NCBI GenBank assembly: GCA_947176285.1
Contig: CAMWQF010000099.1
Coordinates: 1 to 9,115, forward strand
Direction of reading: 5' to 3'
Origin: an uncultured Porphyromonadaceae bacterium
GTDB taxonomy: Bacteria > Bacteroidota > Bacteroidia > Bacteroidales > Muribaculaceae
DNA length: 9,115 nucleotides
In this document: positions 1 through 6,929 of the stretch, in pieces
Layout of the letters: every line of letters begins with the position of its first letter
How positions within the stretch are numbered: the first letter of the stretch is position 1
Notes under the pieces: model-generated
Databases searched by the model: none
Told to the model about the DNA's origin: nothing
What the model saw: only the letters and a program-made list of their open reading frames with translations
Position numbers and translations under genes: made by a program

Positions 1-1406
1 GAGAAGATGGAGTTTAGGAGGTCGGGGGTGGTGATGGTGCCGGTGAGGGAGGAGAGGGCTGAGGTGGCTTCGCGGATGTCCATGGCGATGAAGTCGGCGC
101 TGGCTCCGGCTTGCATCTGGTCGAGGGCTCTTCGGAGCGCTTGACCGGCTCTCAATAGGTCGCCATAATGGCGGGCGTTGGTGAGAAGCAATTCTTTTTC
201 AGGGTCGAACTCGCTTGTGGAAACTTTCTTTAAAGTTTCGCGAAGGGTTTCGAGTCCATTGCCTTCTGTGGCAGAGATCTTCACAATATTTTGAATGCTT
301 TTGGAAGATTCCTCTTTCAGCAAAACAGTGTTTAAATATTTCTGCATGGATTCAACATGCGAATCAGATACTTCCGGTAAAGAGATCTTGGTTATGATCG
401 GAATTATTTTCTGTTCTGGAGAAAGATCTTTCAATGTGGCATTCATTTCAGCAATCTGATCTCCTATAGGAGCGAGTGGGTCTATCAGCCAAAGCACAAT
501 GGATGCTTTGCCAAGTCGTTGACGTGCCCTCTCAATTCCAATGGCTTCTATCTTGTCAGAAGATTCGCGCAGTCCCGCTGTGTCAATAAATCGGAATAAT
601 ACCCCTTCTATCTCGCAAGTGTCTTCAATGATGTCGCGAGTGGTGCCGGGAATATCAGATACAATAGCCTTGTCTTCCTGTAGTAAAGCATTGAGCAAAG
701 TGGATTTACCTACGTTAGGCATTCCTGCGATTACTACCGGTACTCCCTCCTTTATAGCACGTCCTGTGGCATAAGAAGCGGTCAAACGATCGATTTTCAA
801 AAGTAGGAGAGTGGCTATCTCTATAAGTCGGCTTCGGTCGGCAAATTCCACATCCTCCTCCGAAAAGTCAAGTTCAAGTTCGAGCAGAGATGCAAGTTCG
901 ATAAGTTTGTCTCGGAGTTCATTGAATTCCTTTGAGAAAGTACCTCGAGTTTGCTGTATGGCAAGGCGATGTGCCGCTCTTGAGGACGAGGCGATTAAGT
1001 CGGCAACTCCTTCCGCAGATGCAAGATCCATACGTCCGTTGAGATATGCGCGTCGGGAAAATTCTCCAGGTCCGGCTCCTCTTGCTCCATTGCGGAGCAG
1101 AAGATTGCAGACCTCCCGGATTATCCATGGAGAGCCATGAAGTGAGAACTCAACCACATCCTCACCTGTGAAAGATTTGGGACCCTTGAAAATTGTGGCT
1201 ACTGCCTGATCGAGAATATCTCCGTTCTCGTCTATGATATTGCCAAGATGTGCAGTATGGGTATTGGCATTGCTTAGTTTCGCACCTTTCCATATGGTGT
1301 CAGCAATCTGAAATGCTTTATTTCCCGAAAGTCGAATAATAGCGAGAGCCCCTTTTCCCGACGGAGTGGCAACTGCCATTATTGTATCATCTATGATCGT
1401 TTTCAT
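1..1406 (-). CDS. mnmE: tRNA uridine-5-carboxymethylaminomethyl(34) synthesis GTPase MnmE (3' end cut by window edge)
   Basis: MnmE (TrmE) is a cytosolic GTPase that works with MnmG to install carboxymethylaminomethyl or related groups on C5 of wobble uridine 34 in tRNAs reading NNA/NNG codons. The reading frame is open from an ATG at 1406 to the left edge, 468 full codons. The family is about 455-470 residues, so only the terminal Cys-containing tail (usually CIGK) should be missing. The N-terminal tetrahydrofolate-binding domain begins with DDTIMAVATPSGKGALAIIR, typical of the family. The G domain shows G1 GIPNVGKS (residues 228-235), G2 GTTRD (254-258), G3 DTAG (275-278) followed by LRES, and a G5-like SATEGNG. 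The G4 position, normally NKxD, reads TKIS (339-342), which is unusual. The gene overlaps the end of the upstream nuclease gene by 20 bases, suggesting coupled translation. Identity is near certain; whether GTP specificity is normal is open. Confidence 0.97.
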   Translation of the reverse strand, partial: MKTIIDDTIMAVATPSGKGALAIIRLSGNKAFQIADTIWKGAKLSNANTHTAHLGNIIDENGDILDQAVATIFKGPKSFTGEDVVEFSLHGSPWIIREVCNLLLRNGARGAGPGEFSRRAYLNGRMDLASAEGVADLIASSSRAAHRLAIQQTRGTFSKEFNELRDKLIELASLLELELDFSEEDVEFADRSRLIEIATLLLLKIDRLTASYATGRAIKEGVPVVIAGMPNVGKSTLLNALLQEDKAIVSDIPGTTRDIIEDTCEIEGVLFRFIDTAGLRESSDKIEAIGIERARQRLGKASIVLWLIDPLAPIGDQIAEMNATLKDLSPEQKIIPIITKISLPEVSDSHVESMQKYLNTVLLKEESSKSIQNIVKISATEGNGLETLRETLKKVSTSEFDPEKELLLTNARHYGDLLRAGQALRRALDQMQAGASADFIAMDIREATSALSSLTGTITTPDLLNSIF

Positions 1407-2259
1407 TAACTTTCTCTGTTTTATTTTTTTTCTTATTGCTGTTCCAATCTTTAAACGACATGGTGGATTCTATGTCATTTTCAATATCATCGGGAAGCGA
1501 AGAGAAGAAGTCAAATCCTGTCATCTTTTCTACATCATCTACAGTGACAGCATAGTTAGACATATTTCCCTCGCATTTCATGTTGGGATATACAAATCCG
1601 ATTGCTCTCATCGGATTACTATATGGTGCAAGAAGCACCTTAAAAAAGGCAGAGGGTACACGCACTTTATTTTTGCCGATAGTTTCCTTATCGGTTTTGT
1701 CATAAATAGGGCCGGCAATAATTACAATGGCAGAGTCTCGTTTTGCCCAGACTCTTTCCTTGTCTTCGAGTGTTTTCCAAGCCCCGGTGTTGAGTTCATG
1801 CTTTTGTGGACAAATATTTGCCATGACGAAACTATGGTTCATGGCATCATCGCTCCACTTTTGCTCTCCGGCAGGGCACATATGTCCGCGGTCGTATCCT
1901 GATCTGGAATAATCTCGGGTATCCGGGCACCCATCGAGTTCTCGGTCAGTCCAGAAGTTGTTGCTGCGGGCAGTCGCCCCTTCTGTCTCATGGCCTTGAA
2001 GAATCCAAGCCACATAGTTTGGTGTCTTGTTCTCAGGATTGAAGTCTACAGTAAAGCCTTCATATTCTTTTACGACCGATGGTATATCATTGTGTGTAGT
2101 CACCTTATCTAACTCTTTGAGGTCGATAGCAGATTCGCTCTCCTGAGGAGTGTCAAAATTCTTATCTATCGCTCCAGGAGATAGACGGTTCCAGAAATAG
2201 GCAATTCCTATGATAAGCAGGAAAACAGCCGCATATTTCATAATCTTATTCTTATCCAT
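1387..2259 (-). CDS. DNA/RNA non-specific endonuclease, membrane-anchored or secreted (Endonuclease_NS family)
   Basis: This 290-residue protein belongs to the beta-beta-alpha metal (Serratia nuclease/NUC1) family, which cleaves DNA and RNA non-specifically with a single Mg2+ ion. The signature DRGHM is at 123-127, with H126 as general base. NICPQK (148-153), N157 in LNTGAW and E165 in LED follow. The spacing (31 and 8 residues) matches Serratia nuclease H89, N119 and E127 almost exactly, so all core catalytic and metal-binding residues are present. The N-terminus (MDKNKIMKYAAVFLLIIGIAY) has one hydrophobic segment at about 7-22 with no lipobox Cys. It is a signal anchor or uncleaved signal, placing the enzyme in the periplasm or outside. 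An ATG at codon 7 is an alternative start. The C-terminal 25 residues are Lys/Asn-rich. The start overlaps the miaA stop by 8 bases and the end overlaps mnmE by 20. Likely roles are nucleic-acid scavenging or DNA degradation; no immunity gene is visible. Confidence 0.93.
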   Translation of the reverse strand: MDKNKIMKYAAVFLLIIGIAYFWNRLSPGAIDKNFDTPQESESAIDLKELDKVTTHNDIPSVVKEYEGFTVDFNPENKTPNYVAWILQGHETEGATARSNNFWTDRELDGCPDTRDYSRSGYDRGHMCPAGEQKWSDDAMNHSFVMANICPQKHELNTGAWKTLEDKERVWAKRDSAIVIIAGPIYDKTDKETIGKNKVRVPSAFFKVLLAPYSNPMRAIGFVYPNMKCEGNMSNYAVTVDDVEKMTGFDFFSSLPDDIENDIESTMSFKDWNSNKKKNKTEKVNENDHR

Positions 2260-3094
2260 TATTGGTTTCCTTTTTTAGCCAGGTTAGCTGTTTTTTTGCA
2301 TAAACGCGTGTGTTTTTCTGTATTCGAGCAACCGCTGTTTCAAAATCCATTGTTCCATCAAAGTATGCAAACATTTCTTTGAGACCGACAGTGTTGAGTG
2401 AATTTAGATGTCGCATCGGATATACCCTCCTTGCTTCTTCTTCAAGCCCATTTTCCACCATTTTCAAAACCCTTTGATTAATGCGGTCAAAAAGTTGCTC
2501 TCTCGGCATTTCGATCACAATTTTTTCAATATCAAAATCTCGCTCCTTTCTTTTCCCCGTTCGAAGTGATGTGTATGAGACTCCGGCTGCCAAGCATATT
2601 TCTACAGCATGAAATACTCTTTTCATATTAGCGAGGTCAACTATAGCGTAATATTCCGCGTCAAGTTCTTTAAGTCGGTCTCGCAGCCAGTCATCACCAT
2701 TTGTTTTCCATTTTTCCATCAAAGGAATGCGGATAGAGTCCGGAACTGTAGGGAGTTCATCTATGCCTTTGATTAAAGCATCTACATACATCATCGATCC
2801 TCCACAAACAATCACAGTGTCACGATGTTTCCATACATCGTTGGCTATCCTTAGGGCATCTGCCTCAAACATAGCAGCTGAGTAATAAGCGTCTAAAGGA
2901 AGCATTTCCAATAGATGGTGAGTCACCCCCATTCTCTGACTTTCGTCAGGAACAGCGGTGACCACAGGAATGCCTTTATAGATCTGACGGGAATCGGCTG
3001 AAATAATCTCTGTGTCGTGCTCAATGGCAAGTTTCACAGCAAGATCAGACTTTCCGGAAGCCGTAGGCCCCGTCACTACAATTAACTTGTTCAA
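2252..3094 (-). CDS. miaA: tRNA dimethylallyltransferase MiaA (TTG start)
   Basis: MiaA transfers a dimethylallyl group from DMAPP to N6 of A37 in tRNAs reading UNN codons, giving i6A. Visible motifs are the P-loop GPTASGKS (9-16), DSRQIYKG (34-41), HHLLEMLPLDAYYS (59-72), GGSMMY (98-103), DLANMKRVFHAVEI (153-166) and the C-terminal NTRVYAKKQLTWLKK (261-275). At 280 residues it is slightly shorter than the usual ~300. The GGSMMY form, replacing the more widespread GGTGLY, is one I recall from Bacteroides MiaA; many Bacteroidota carry two MiaA paralogues, so this may be one of a pair. The start is TTG at 3094-3092. No in-frame ATG lies upstream, because an in-frame TGA occurs five codons earlier, and starting at TTG places the P-loop at the normal distance from the N-terminus. 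The tandem repeat abuts the start codon. No good promoter is visible directly upstream, so it is probably transcribed from pepT. Its stop overlaps the start of the nuclease gene. Confidence 0.95.
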   Translation of the reverse strand: MNKLIVVTGPTASGKSDLAVKLAIEHDTEIISADSRQIYKGIPVVTAVPDESQRMGVTHHLLEMLPLDAYYSAAMFEADALRIANDVWKHRDTVIVCGGSMMYVDALIKGIDELPTVPDSIRIPLMEKWKTNGDDWLRDRLKELDAEYYAIVDLANMKRVFHAVEICLAAGVSYTSLRTGKRKERDFDIEKIVIEMPREQLFDRINQRVLKMVENGLEEEARRVYPMRHLNSLNTVGLKEMFAYFDGTMDFETAVARIQKNTRVYAKKQLTWLKKETNNG

Positions 3095-3095
3095 A

Positions 3096-3126
3096 GGTGT
3101 CAGGTGTCAAGGTGTCAAGGTGTCAA
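3096..3126. repeat. Tandem octamer repeat GGTGTCAA, four copies (one 7 bp)
   Basis: Plus-strand copies are GGTGTCA (3096-3102) then GGTGTCAA at 3103-3110, 3111-3118 and 3119-3126. On the miaA coding strand it reads as repeated TTGACACC ending one base before the TTG start codon. Two further degenerate units (TGACAAT) sit at 3129-3143. The unit length is not a multiple of three, as in slippage-prone short repeats. TTGACA resembles a sigma70 -35 box, but that box is not the usual Bacteroidota element, so I do not call it a promoter. Confidence 0.9.
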
Positions 3127-3141
3127 ACTGACAATTTGACA
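3121..3141. repeat. Inverted repeat (potential hairpin) in the pepT-miaA gap
   Basis: TGTCAAA (3121-3127) and TTTGACA (3135-3141) are perfect inverted copies around a 7-nt loop CTGACAA. In the minus-strand transcript this hairpin lies just after the pepT stop codon and before the octamer repeat. No U-tract follows it on the minus strand, so it is a poor intrinsic terminator. It may instead be an mRNA processing or stabilising element, or simply a by-product of the repeats. Confidence 0.5.
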
Positions 3142-3155
3142 ATATGATTAAATTT

Positions 3156-4373
3156 TTATTCTGCTACTATCTTTGCTATATTGAAGATAACATCTGTCGC
3201 TTTTTCCATTGATTGAATCGACACGAACTCATATCTGCCGTGCATATTCTCTCCTCCGGCAAAGATATTAGGGCATGGAAGGTCTTTGAATGAAAGTTGT
3301 GCGCCGTCTGTTCCTCCACGAATAGGTTGCACCTTGGGAGTGACTCCAGCCTCACGCATGGCTTTTTCCGCTATCTCAATGATGTGCATCACCGGCTCTA
3401 TCTTCTCCCTCATATTGTAATATTGGTCTTTGATTTCAGCAGAGCAACATCCCGGATGTTCCATATTTGTCTTACGGCAAAGATGTTCTATTTCTTTTTT
3501 CCTGCTTTCAAATCGAGCGCGATCATGATCTCTGATAATATACGTTAGCACAGTCTCTTCCACGCTTCCTTCGATGCCGATCAAGTGGTAGAATCCTTCA
3601 TATCCTTCAGTATGCTCCGGAGTTTCCCATCGAGGCAGCATCTGAATAAACTGGTTGGCAACTCTTATTGAATTTACCATTTTGTGTTTAGCAGTGCCGG
3701 GATGCACATTGCGTCCTTTGATCGTGACTTTTGCAGATGCTGCATTGAAGTTCTCATATTCAAGTTCTCCGACAGCCCCGCCATCCATAGTATATGCAAA
3801 ATCACAACCAAAACGCTCTACGTCAAACTTATGCGCGCCTTTGCCAATTTCTTCATCCGGGTTAAAAGCAATGCGTATCTTGCCATGTTTTACTTCCGGA
3901 GATGCCTGAAGGCGTGCTACGGCAGTCAAAATTTCGGCGATTCCTGCCTTGTCGTCAGCACCAAGTAGGGTAGTGCCGTCGGTCACAATAAGGTCTTGTC
4001 CGATATAATTGAGAAGTTCGGGGAATTCTTCGGGACTCAAGAAAATATTAAGTTTTTCATTGAGCGTTATAGTGGTGCCGTCATAATTCTCTACTATGCG
4101 GGCATTCACATGGCGTCCGCTCATATCAGGAGCAGTATCCATGTGTGCAATGAATCCAACAGCAGGAAGAGGCTTGTCGGTATTGGCAGGAAGGGTGGCC
4201 ATTAGGTAACCGTTGTCGTCAAGTGTTATGTCTTGAAGCCCCATTTCTTCTACCAGTGTCTTAAGATGGCGAGCAAATGTCATCTGTCCCGGTGTTGATG
4301 GCGTGAGATTGGTCTCTTCGTCGCTCTGGGTATCGAATTTTATAAATTCTAAAAATCTATCGGTTACTGTCAT
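3156..4373 (-). CDS. pepT: Peptidase T (tripeptide aminopeptidase)
   Basis: PepT is a cytosolic M20-family dizinc aminopeptidase that removes the N-terminal residue of tripeptides in the last steps of peptide catabolism. The 405-residue length fits the family (about 404-411). The metal and catalytic residues are in place: H77 and D79 in AHMDTAPD, bridging D140 in LGADDKAG, catalytic E174 and ligand E175 in NPDEEIG, D197 in MDGG and H378 in ENMHGR. The dimerisation domain occupies about 205-320, including NVHPGTAKHKMVNS. The IRGGTDGAQLSF segment (351-362) is also characteristic. The ATG at 4373 gives the normal N-terminus and lies 36 bp downstream of a strong Bacteroidota-type -7 box. The gene is divergent from the porin-like gene. 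It is 61 bp upstream of miaA and may share its transcript. No anomalies are seen. Confidence 0.97.
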   Translation of the reverse strand: MTVTDRFLEFIKFDTQSDEETNLTPSTPGQMTFARHLKTLVEEMGLQDITLDDNGYLMATLPANTDKPLPAVGFIAHMDTAPDMSGRHVNARIVENYDGTTITLNEKLNIFLSPEEFPELLNYIGQDLIVTDGTTLLGADDKAGIAEILTAVARLQASPEVKHGKIRIAFNPDEEIGKGAHKFDVERFGCDFAYTMDGGAVGELEYENFNAASAKVTIKGRNVHPGTAKHKMVNSIRVANQFIQMLPRWETPEHTEGYEGFYHLIGIEGSVEETVLTYIIRDHDRARFESRKKEIEHLCRKTNMEHPGCCSAEIKDQYYNMREKIEPVMHIIEIAEKAMREAGVTPKVQPIRGGTDGAQLSFKDLPCPNIFAGGENMHGRYEFVSIQSMEKATDVIFNIAKIVAE

Positions 4374-4409
4374 GGTGTTTTATTTGATTAGCGGTTGTTA
4401 TTTTGCGCG

Positions 4410-4441
4410 CAAAGTTACAAAAAATATACGAAATTTCCAAA
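4410..4441 (-). promoter_or_regulatory. Bacteroidota-type promoter for pepT
   Basis: On the minus strand TTTG (4441-4438) is followed after exactly 20 bases by TAACTTTG (4417-4410). This is a full match to the Bacteroidota primary sigma (sigma-ABfr) consensus TTTG-N19-21-TAnnTTTG. The predicted leader to the pepT ATG is about 30 nt. Confidence 0.8.
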
Positions 4442-4450
4442 TCGAAATTT

Positions 4451-4477
4451 TTGAATTCTCTTAAGGAAAGAATTCAA
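4451..4477. repeat. 8-bp inverted repeat between divergent promoters, candidate operator
   Basis: TTGAATTC (4451-4458) and GAATTCAA (4470-4477) are perfect inverted copies separated by 11 bp (TCTTAAGGAAA). The repeat lies between the -33 elements of the pepT and porin promoters, close to both. A dimeric regulator could bind here, but AT-rich sequence makes chance dyads common, so the operator role is inference. Confidence 0.4.
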
Positions 4478-4496
4478 GAAATATTCAAGTTAAAAA

Positions 4497-4528
4497 TTTG
4501 TGTGAATGCTATAATTTTTCTAATTTTG
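4497..4528 (+). promoter_or_regulatory. Bacteroidota-type promoter for the porin/Gate gene pair
   Basis: TTTG (4497-4500), a 20-base spacer and TAATTTTG (4521-4528) match TTTG-N20-TAnnTTTG exactly. The predicted start of transcription a few bases downstream leaves a leader of roughly 40 nt before the ATG at 4578. Confidence 0.8.
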
Positions 4529-4577
4529 TGTCGTAATTCGCAAGCCCTGTTAGATTTTGCGTTTTAAACCTGTAATT

Positions 4578-5645
4578 ATGAAACTGAAAAGATTCGCTGC
4601 TGCAGCATCCTTCTTGATATCGTCATCGTTGCTTTTCGCCACGACATCCGACAGTATTCAGCAGAAACAAACTGAAGAGCATCTTATATCTTTAGATGTG
4701 GAGGCTCGAATGGATTGGCAAATAGTAGACCATAAGAGTTCACTCGACCGTACTCAGACGGGCTTTATAGGGAAATATATCGCTCTTAAAGCACATGGCC
4801 AACTGGCAGAGGGTTTGACTTATACATGGCGACAGCGTTTTTCAAGAACACCCAAAGATAACACATTTTGGGATCAGACCGATATTCTTGATATTAATTA
4901 TAAGTTTGGAAAGTTTGATGTAGGTGCCGGTAAACAGATTGTGCTGATCGGAGGATACGAATATGACAGGCCGCCGATCAACCTAATGTGTCCGAATCTG
5001 TTCATATCCAATGTGGCGTGTTATCAATTTGGAGTGTCGGGAGGCTATCAACTCACTCCCAATGATCATCTTGCTTTTCAGGTGTCACAGAGCTTATTTG
5101 CCACTCCTCAGGATAGGAATCTCTATGCCTACAACCTTATGTGGCGTGGCTCTCACAATATCTTCGACTTATTTCGTTTAGAGACTATCTGGTCTGTCAA
5201 CGAAATAGAATATCAAAAAGGTAAATATTGTAATTACGTAGCCTTAGGCAATAAATTCTTGATTAAAGATAATATTACCGTCTTGGTCGACCTTATGACC
5301 CGAACCTATCCCGAAAATCGGATATTTAAGAATAATACCTTTATGGGTGAAATTGCATGGACTCCCTTCTCAAAATGGAAGTTTACGGCAAAAATGTCTT
5401 ATGACTGCAACCGTGGTGTCAATACCACTGACAAGACTGAAGTAGCGAGAGGTTCACAGCTCGTGATAGGTGGGATTGTCGCTGAATGGTATCCTCTGAT
5501 CAAGGCTCGTCATCTTCTTAAAGTGCACGCCGCTGCATTTGCGTCTGCCGGTGTAAATAACAATCCGGCTGATCTAATGCAAAAAGACACATTCTATGGG
5601 TCAATTGGATTGACTTGGCATATGAATTTACTTAACATCAAATAA
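4578..5645 (+). CDS. Outer-membrane beta-barrel protein, porin-like (OprO/OprP-type resemblance)
   Basis: The 355-residue product starts with a clear Sec signal peptide: KLKR, a hydrophobic stretch over about 6-20, then LLFA with likely cleavage after A21. There is no lipobox Cys. The rest has no hydrophobic helices. It is rich in alternating polar/aromatic segments typical of beta strands, such as LTYTWRQRFSR, LDINYKFGKFDVGAGKQ, YQFGVSGGYQL, WKFTAKMSYD and a final FYGSIGLTWHMNL. It resembles the phosphate-selective porin (OprO/OprP) family seen often in Bacteroidota, but I cannot confirm the family or the substrate. A TTG at 4557 would add seven residues before the signal peptide, so the ATG at 4578 is preferred. 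It has its own promoter and ends 2 bp before the Gate-domain gene, so the two are probably co-transcribed and may form an outer/inner membrane transport pair. Confidence 0.75.
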   Translation: MKLKRFAAAASFLISSSLLFATTSDSIQQKQTEEHLISLDVEARMDWQIVDHKSSLDRTQTGFIGKYIALKAHGQLAEGLTYTWRQRFSRTPKDNTFWDQTDILDINYKFGKFDVGAGKQIVLIGGYEYDRPPINLMCPNLFISNVACYQFGVSGGYQLTPNDHLAFQVSQSLFATPQDRNLYAYNLMWRGSHNIFDLFRLETIWSVNEIEYQKGKYCNYVALGNKFLIKDNITVLVDLMTRTYPENRIFKNNTFMGEIAWTPFSKWKFTAKMSYDCNRGVNTTDKTEVARGSQLVIGGIVAEWYPLIKARHLLKVHAAAFASAGVNNNPADLMQKDTFYGSIGLTWHMNLLNIK

Positions 5646-5647
5646 AA

Positions 5648-6832
5648 ATGACTGCCTCTTCAGGACCGGCTGAAAATACTGCAACTAATGCTACAAAAGC
5701 CAAGAAAACAAATCCTTATACAAGAGGAATTGTCTGTCTTTTATGGATTTTCGTGATATTTGGAGTCATTGCAATGAAGATGGGGTTAGCGCCCATGATG
5801 AAGACCATGATGGCTACTGCTCACGATCTTCTGCTCAATACATGTTTCTTTCTGATGGCAGTATGTGTGCTTACAGGAGCGTTAGGACGAATACTTGTAG
5901 AATTTGGTGTGGTGGAAATGCTTCAAAAAATTCTTCATCCTATCATGAAGCCGGTATTCAACCTGCCCGGAGTAGCCTCGCTTGGTGGGGTCATGACATT
6001 TCTTTCTGATAATCCGGCAATTATAACGATTTCTAAAGATAAGGAATTTGCCAAATACTTCAAAAAATATCAATTTATTTCATTGACAAATTTTGGAACG
6101 GCATTTGGCATGGGGCTATTGGTGATCATTTACATGATAAGCCTTGGATACACCATAGAGCCGTTAATAGGATTTGCGGGAGCCATAATAGGTTGCATTG
6201 TGTCAACTCGCTGCATGCAGCATTTTATACTTCGCTCTTATCCTTCATATCGCGATATGGAAGCAGTTGATGAGGTGTATTCTGAAATTAAGGAGACCGA
6301 GAAAGAGGGTAAAAGCAAAGAAGAATCTCTGTTTACTCGTATCCTTAACGCTGTGCTTGATGGAGGAAAGGGTGGTGTAGAGGTAGGGCTAGCAATAATT
6401 CCGGGAGTTTTGGTCATTTCTACCCTGGTGATGATGCTCACTTTTGGCGCAGGAGAAAATGGCTATGATGGCAGCGCATATCAAGGTATTGAATTGCTAC
6501 CCTGGCTAATAGGCAAAATCAATATAGTGTTTGAATGGCTCTTTGGATTCCATGACCCTCATCTTATAGGATTTCCCATCACTGCGCTTGGAGCAGTCGG
6601 AGCAGCGCTTGGCTTGCTTCCAAAGTTTGTGAGTGAAGGTTGGGTTGACGGGAATGCTATATGTGTATTCACAGCAATCGGTATGTGCTGGAGCGGTTAC
6701 CTTAGCACTCATACCGCCATGCTCGATTCAATGGGTTATCGCAATCTTACTTCCAAGGCTATTTTAGCGCACACAATCGGTGGGCTTGTGGCTGCTGTCG
6801 TGGCTCATCTTTTGGCAATGATTATTCTTTAA
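5648..6832 (+). CDS. Polytopic inner-membrane protein, nucleoside-recognition/Gate-domain type
   Basis: This 394-residue protein has a polar N-terminal tail (1-25) and about eight or nine predicted membrane segments, near residues 27-46, 59-85, 145-165, 170-188, 245-266, 283-300, 308-325, 335-352 and 372-394. A charged cytoplasmic-type loop (about 196-235) rich in Glu and Lys divides it into two halves. Features resembling Gate/nucleoside-recognition proteins (the family that includes SpmA/SpmB- and YjiH-like proteins) are GGKGGVEVGLAIIPGVLVIS (239-258), FLSDNPAIITIS (118-129) and the small-residue-rich PITALGAVGAALGLLP (310-325). Members are often annotated as nucleoside recognition domain proteins, but few have known substrates, so nucleoside transport is not established. 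The start 2 bp after the porin-like gene stop indicates one transcript. An intrinsic terminator follows 51 bp after the stop, separating it from the queuosine genes. Confidence 0.7.
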   Translation: MTASSGPAENTATNATKAKKTNPYTRGIVCLLWIFVIFGVIAMKMGLAPMMKTMMATAHDLLLNTCFFLMAVCVLTGALGRILVEFGVVEMLQKILHPIMKPVFNLPGVASLGGVMTFLSDNPAIITISKDKEFAKYFKKYQFISLTNFGTAFGMGLLVIIYMISLGYTIEPLIGFAGAIIGCIVSTRCMQHFILRSYPSYRDMEAVDEVYSEIKETEKEGKSKEESLFTRILNAVLDGGKGGVEVGLAIIPGVLVISTLVMMLTFGAGENGYDGSAYQGIELLPWLIGKINIVFEWLFGFHDPHLIGFPITALGAVGAALGLLPKFVSEGWVDGNAICVFTAIGMCWSGYLSTHTAMLDSMGYRNLTSKAILAHTIGGLVAAVVAHLLAMIIL

Positions 6833-6883
6833 GCGTAAGATTATAGATATAACTTTCACAAACACAATTTGAAGTTGATATTT

Positions 6884-6913
6884 ATCCGCTATTGTAAGAT
6901 AGCGGATTTTTTT
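6884..6913 (+). terminator. Intrinsic terminator after the porin/Gate unit
   Basis: ATCCGCTAT (6884-6892) pairs perfectly with ATAGCGGAT (6899-6907) around a 6-nt loop, and is followed by TTTTTT. This 9-bp stem plus T-tract is a textbook rho-independent terminator for the upstream transcript. Confidence 0.9.
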
Positions 6914-6922
6914 GTAATTTTG
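6891..6922 (+). promoter_or_regulatory. Promoter for the queFCDE cluster, overlapping the terminator
   Basis: TAATTTTG (6915-6922) is a full TAnnTTTG -7 element. ATTG (6891-6894), 20 bases upstream, is a three-of-four match to the TTTG -33 element and lies in the terminator hairpin. The GTG at 6922 is part of the -7 box and so cannot be the queF start. Confidence 0.65.
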
Positions 6923-6929
6923 TGTCGGC

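Noticed and set aside
811..1140. Plus-strand Ser/Arg-rich open frame of 109 codons
   Set aside because: Antisense to the conserved N-terminal half of mnmE; the composition is what the reverse of that coding sequence produces.
1366..1902. Plus-strand open frame of 178 codons opposite the nuclease gene
   Set aside because: It lies wholly antisense to a well-supported nuclease gene and the start of mnmE, and its translation shows no family motif; it is a shadow frame.
1387..3094. A defence or toxin-antitoxin system built on the nuclease
   Set aside because: No immunity protein, restriction or sensor gene accompanies it, the neighbours are housekeeping tRNA enzymes, and the N-terminal hydrophobic segment points to export rather than intracellular defence.
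3096..3143. CRISPR-like or phage attachment repeat upstream of miaA
   Set aside because: Units are 8 bp with no spacers and no cas or integrase genes nearby; it is a simple tandem repeat.
4521..4533. Shared 13-mer TAATTTTGTGTCG at the porin and queF promoters (also 6915-6927) as a specific regulon motif
   Set aside because: Eight of the bases are the general -7 consensus, and the remaining five in an AT-rich genome are too few to claim a dedicated regulator.
4557..4577. TTG start seven codons upstream for the porin-like gene
   Set aside because: It would place RFKPVIM before a standard signal peptide that begins cleanly at the ATG at 4578.
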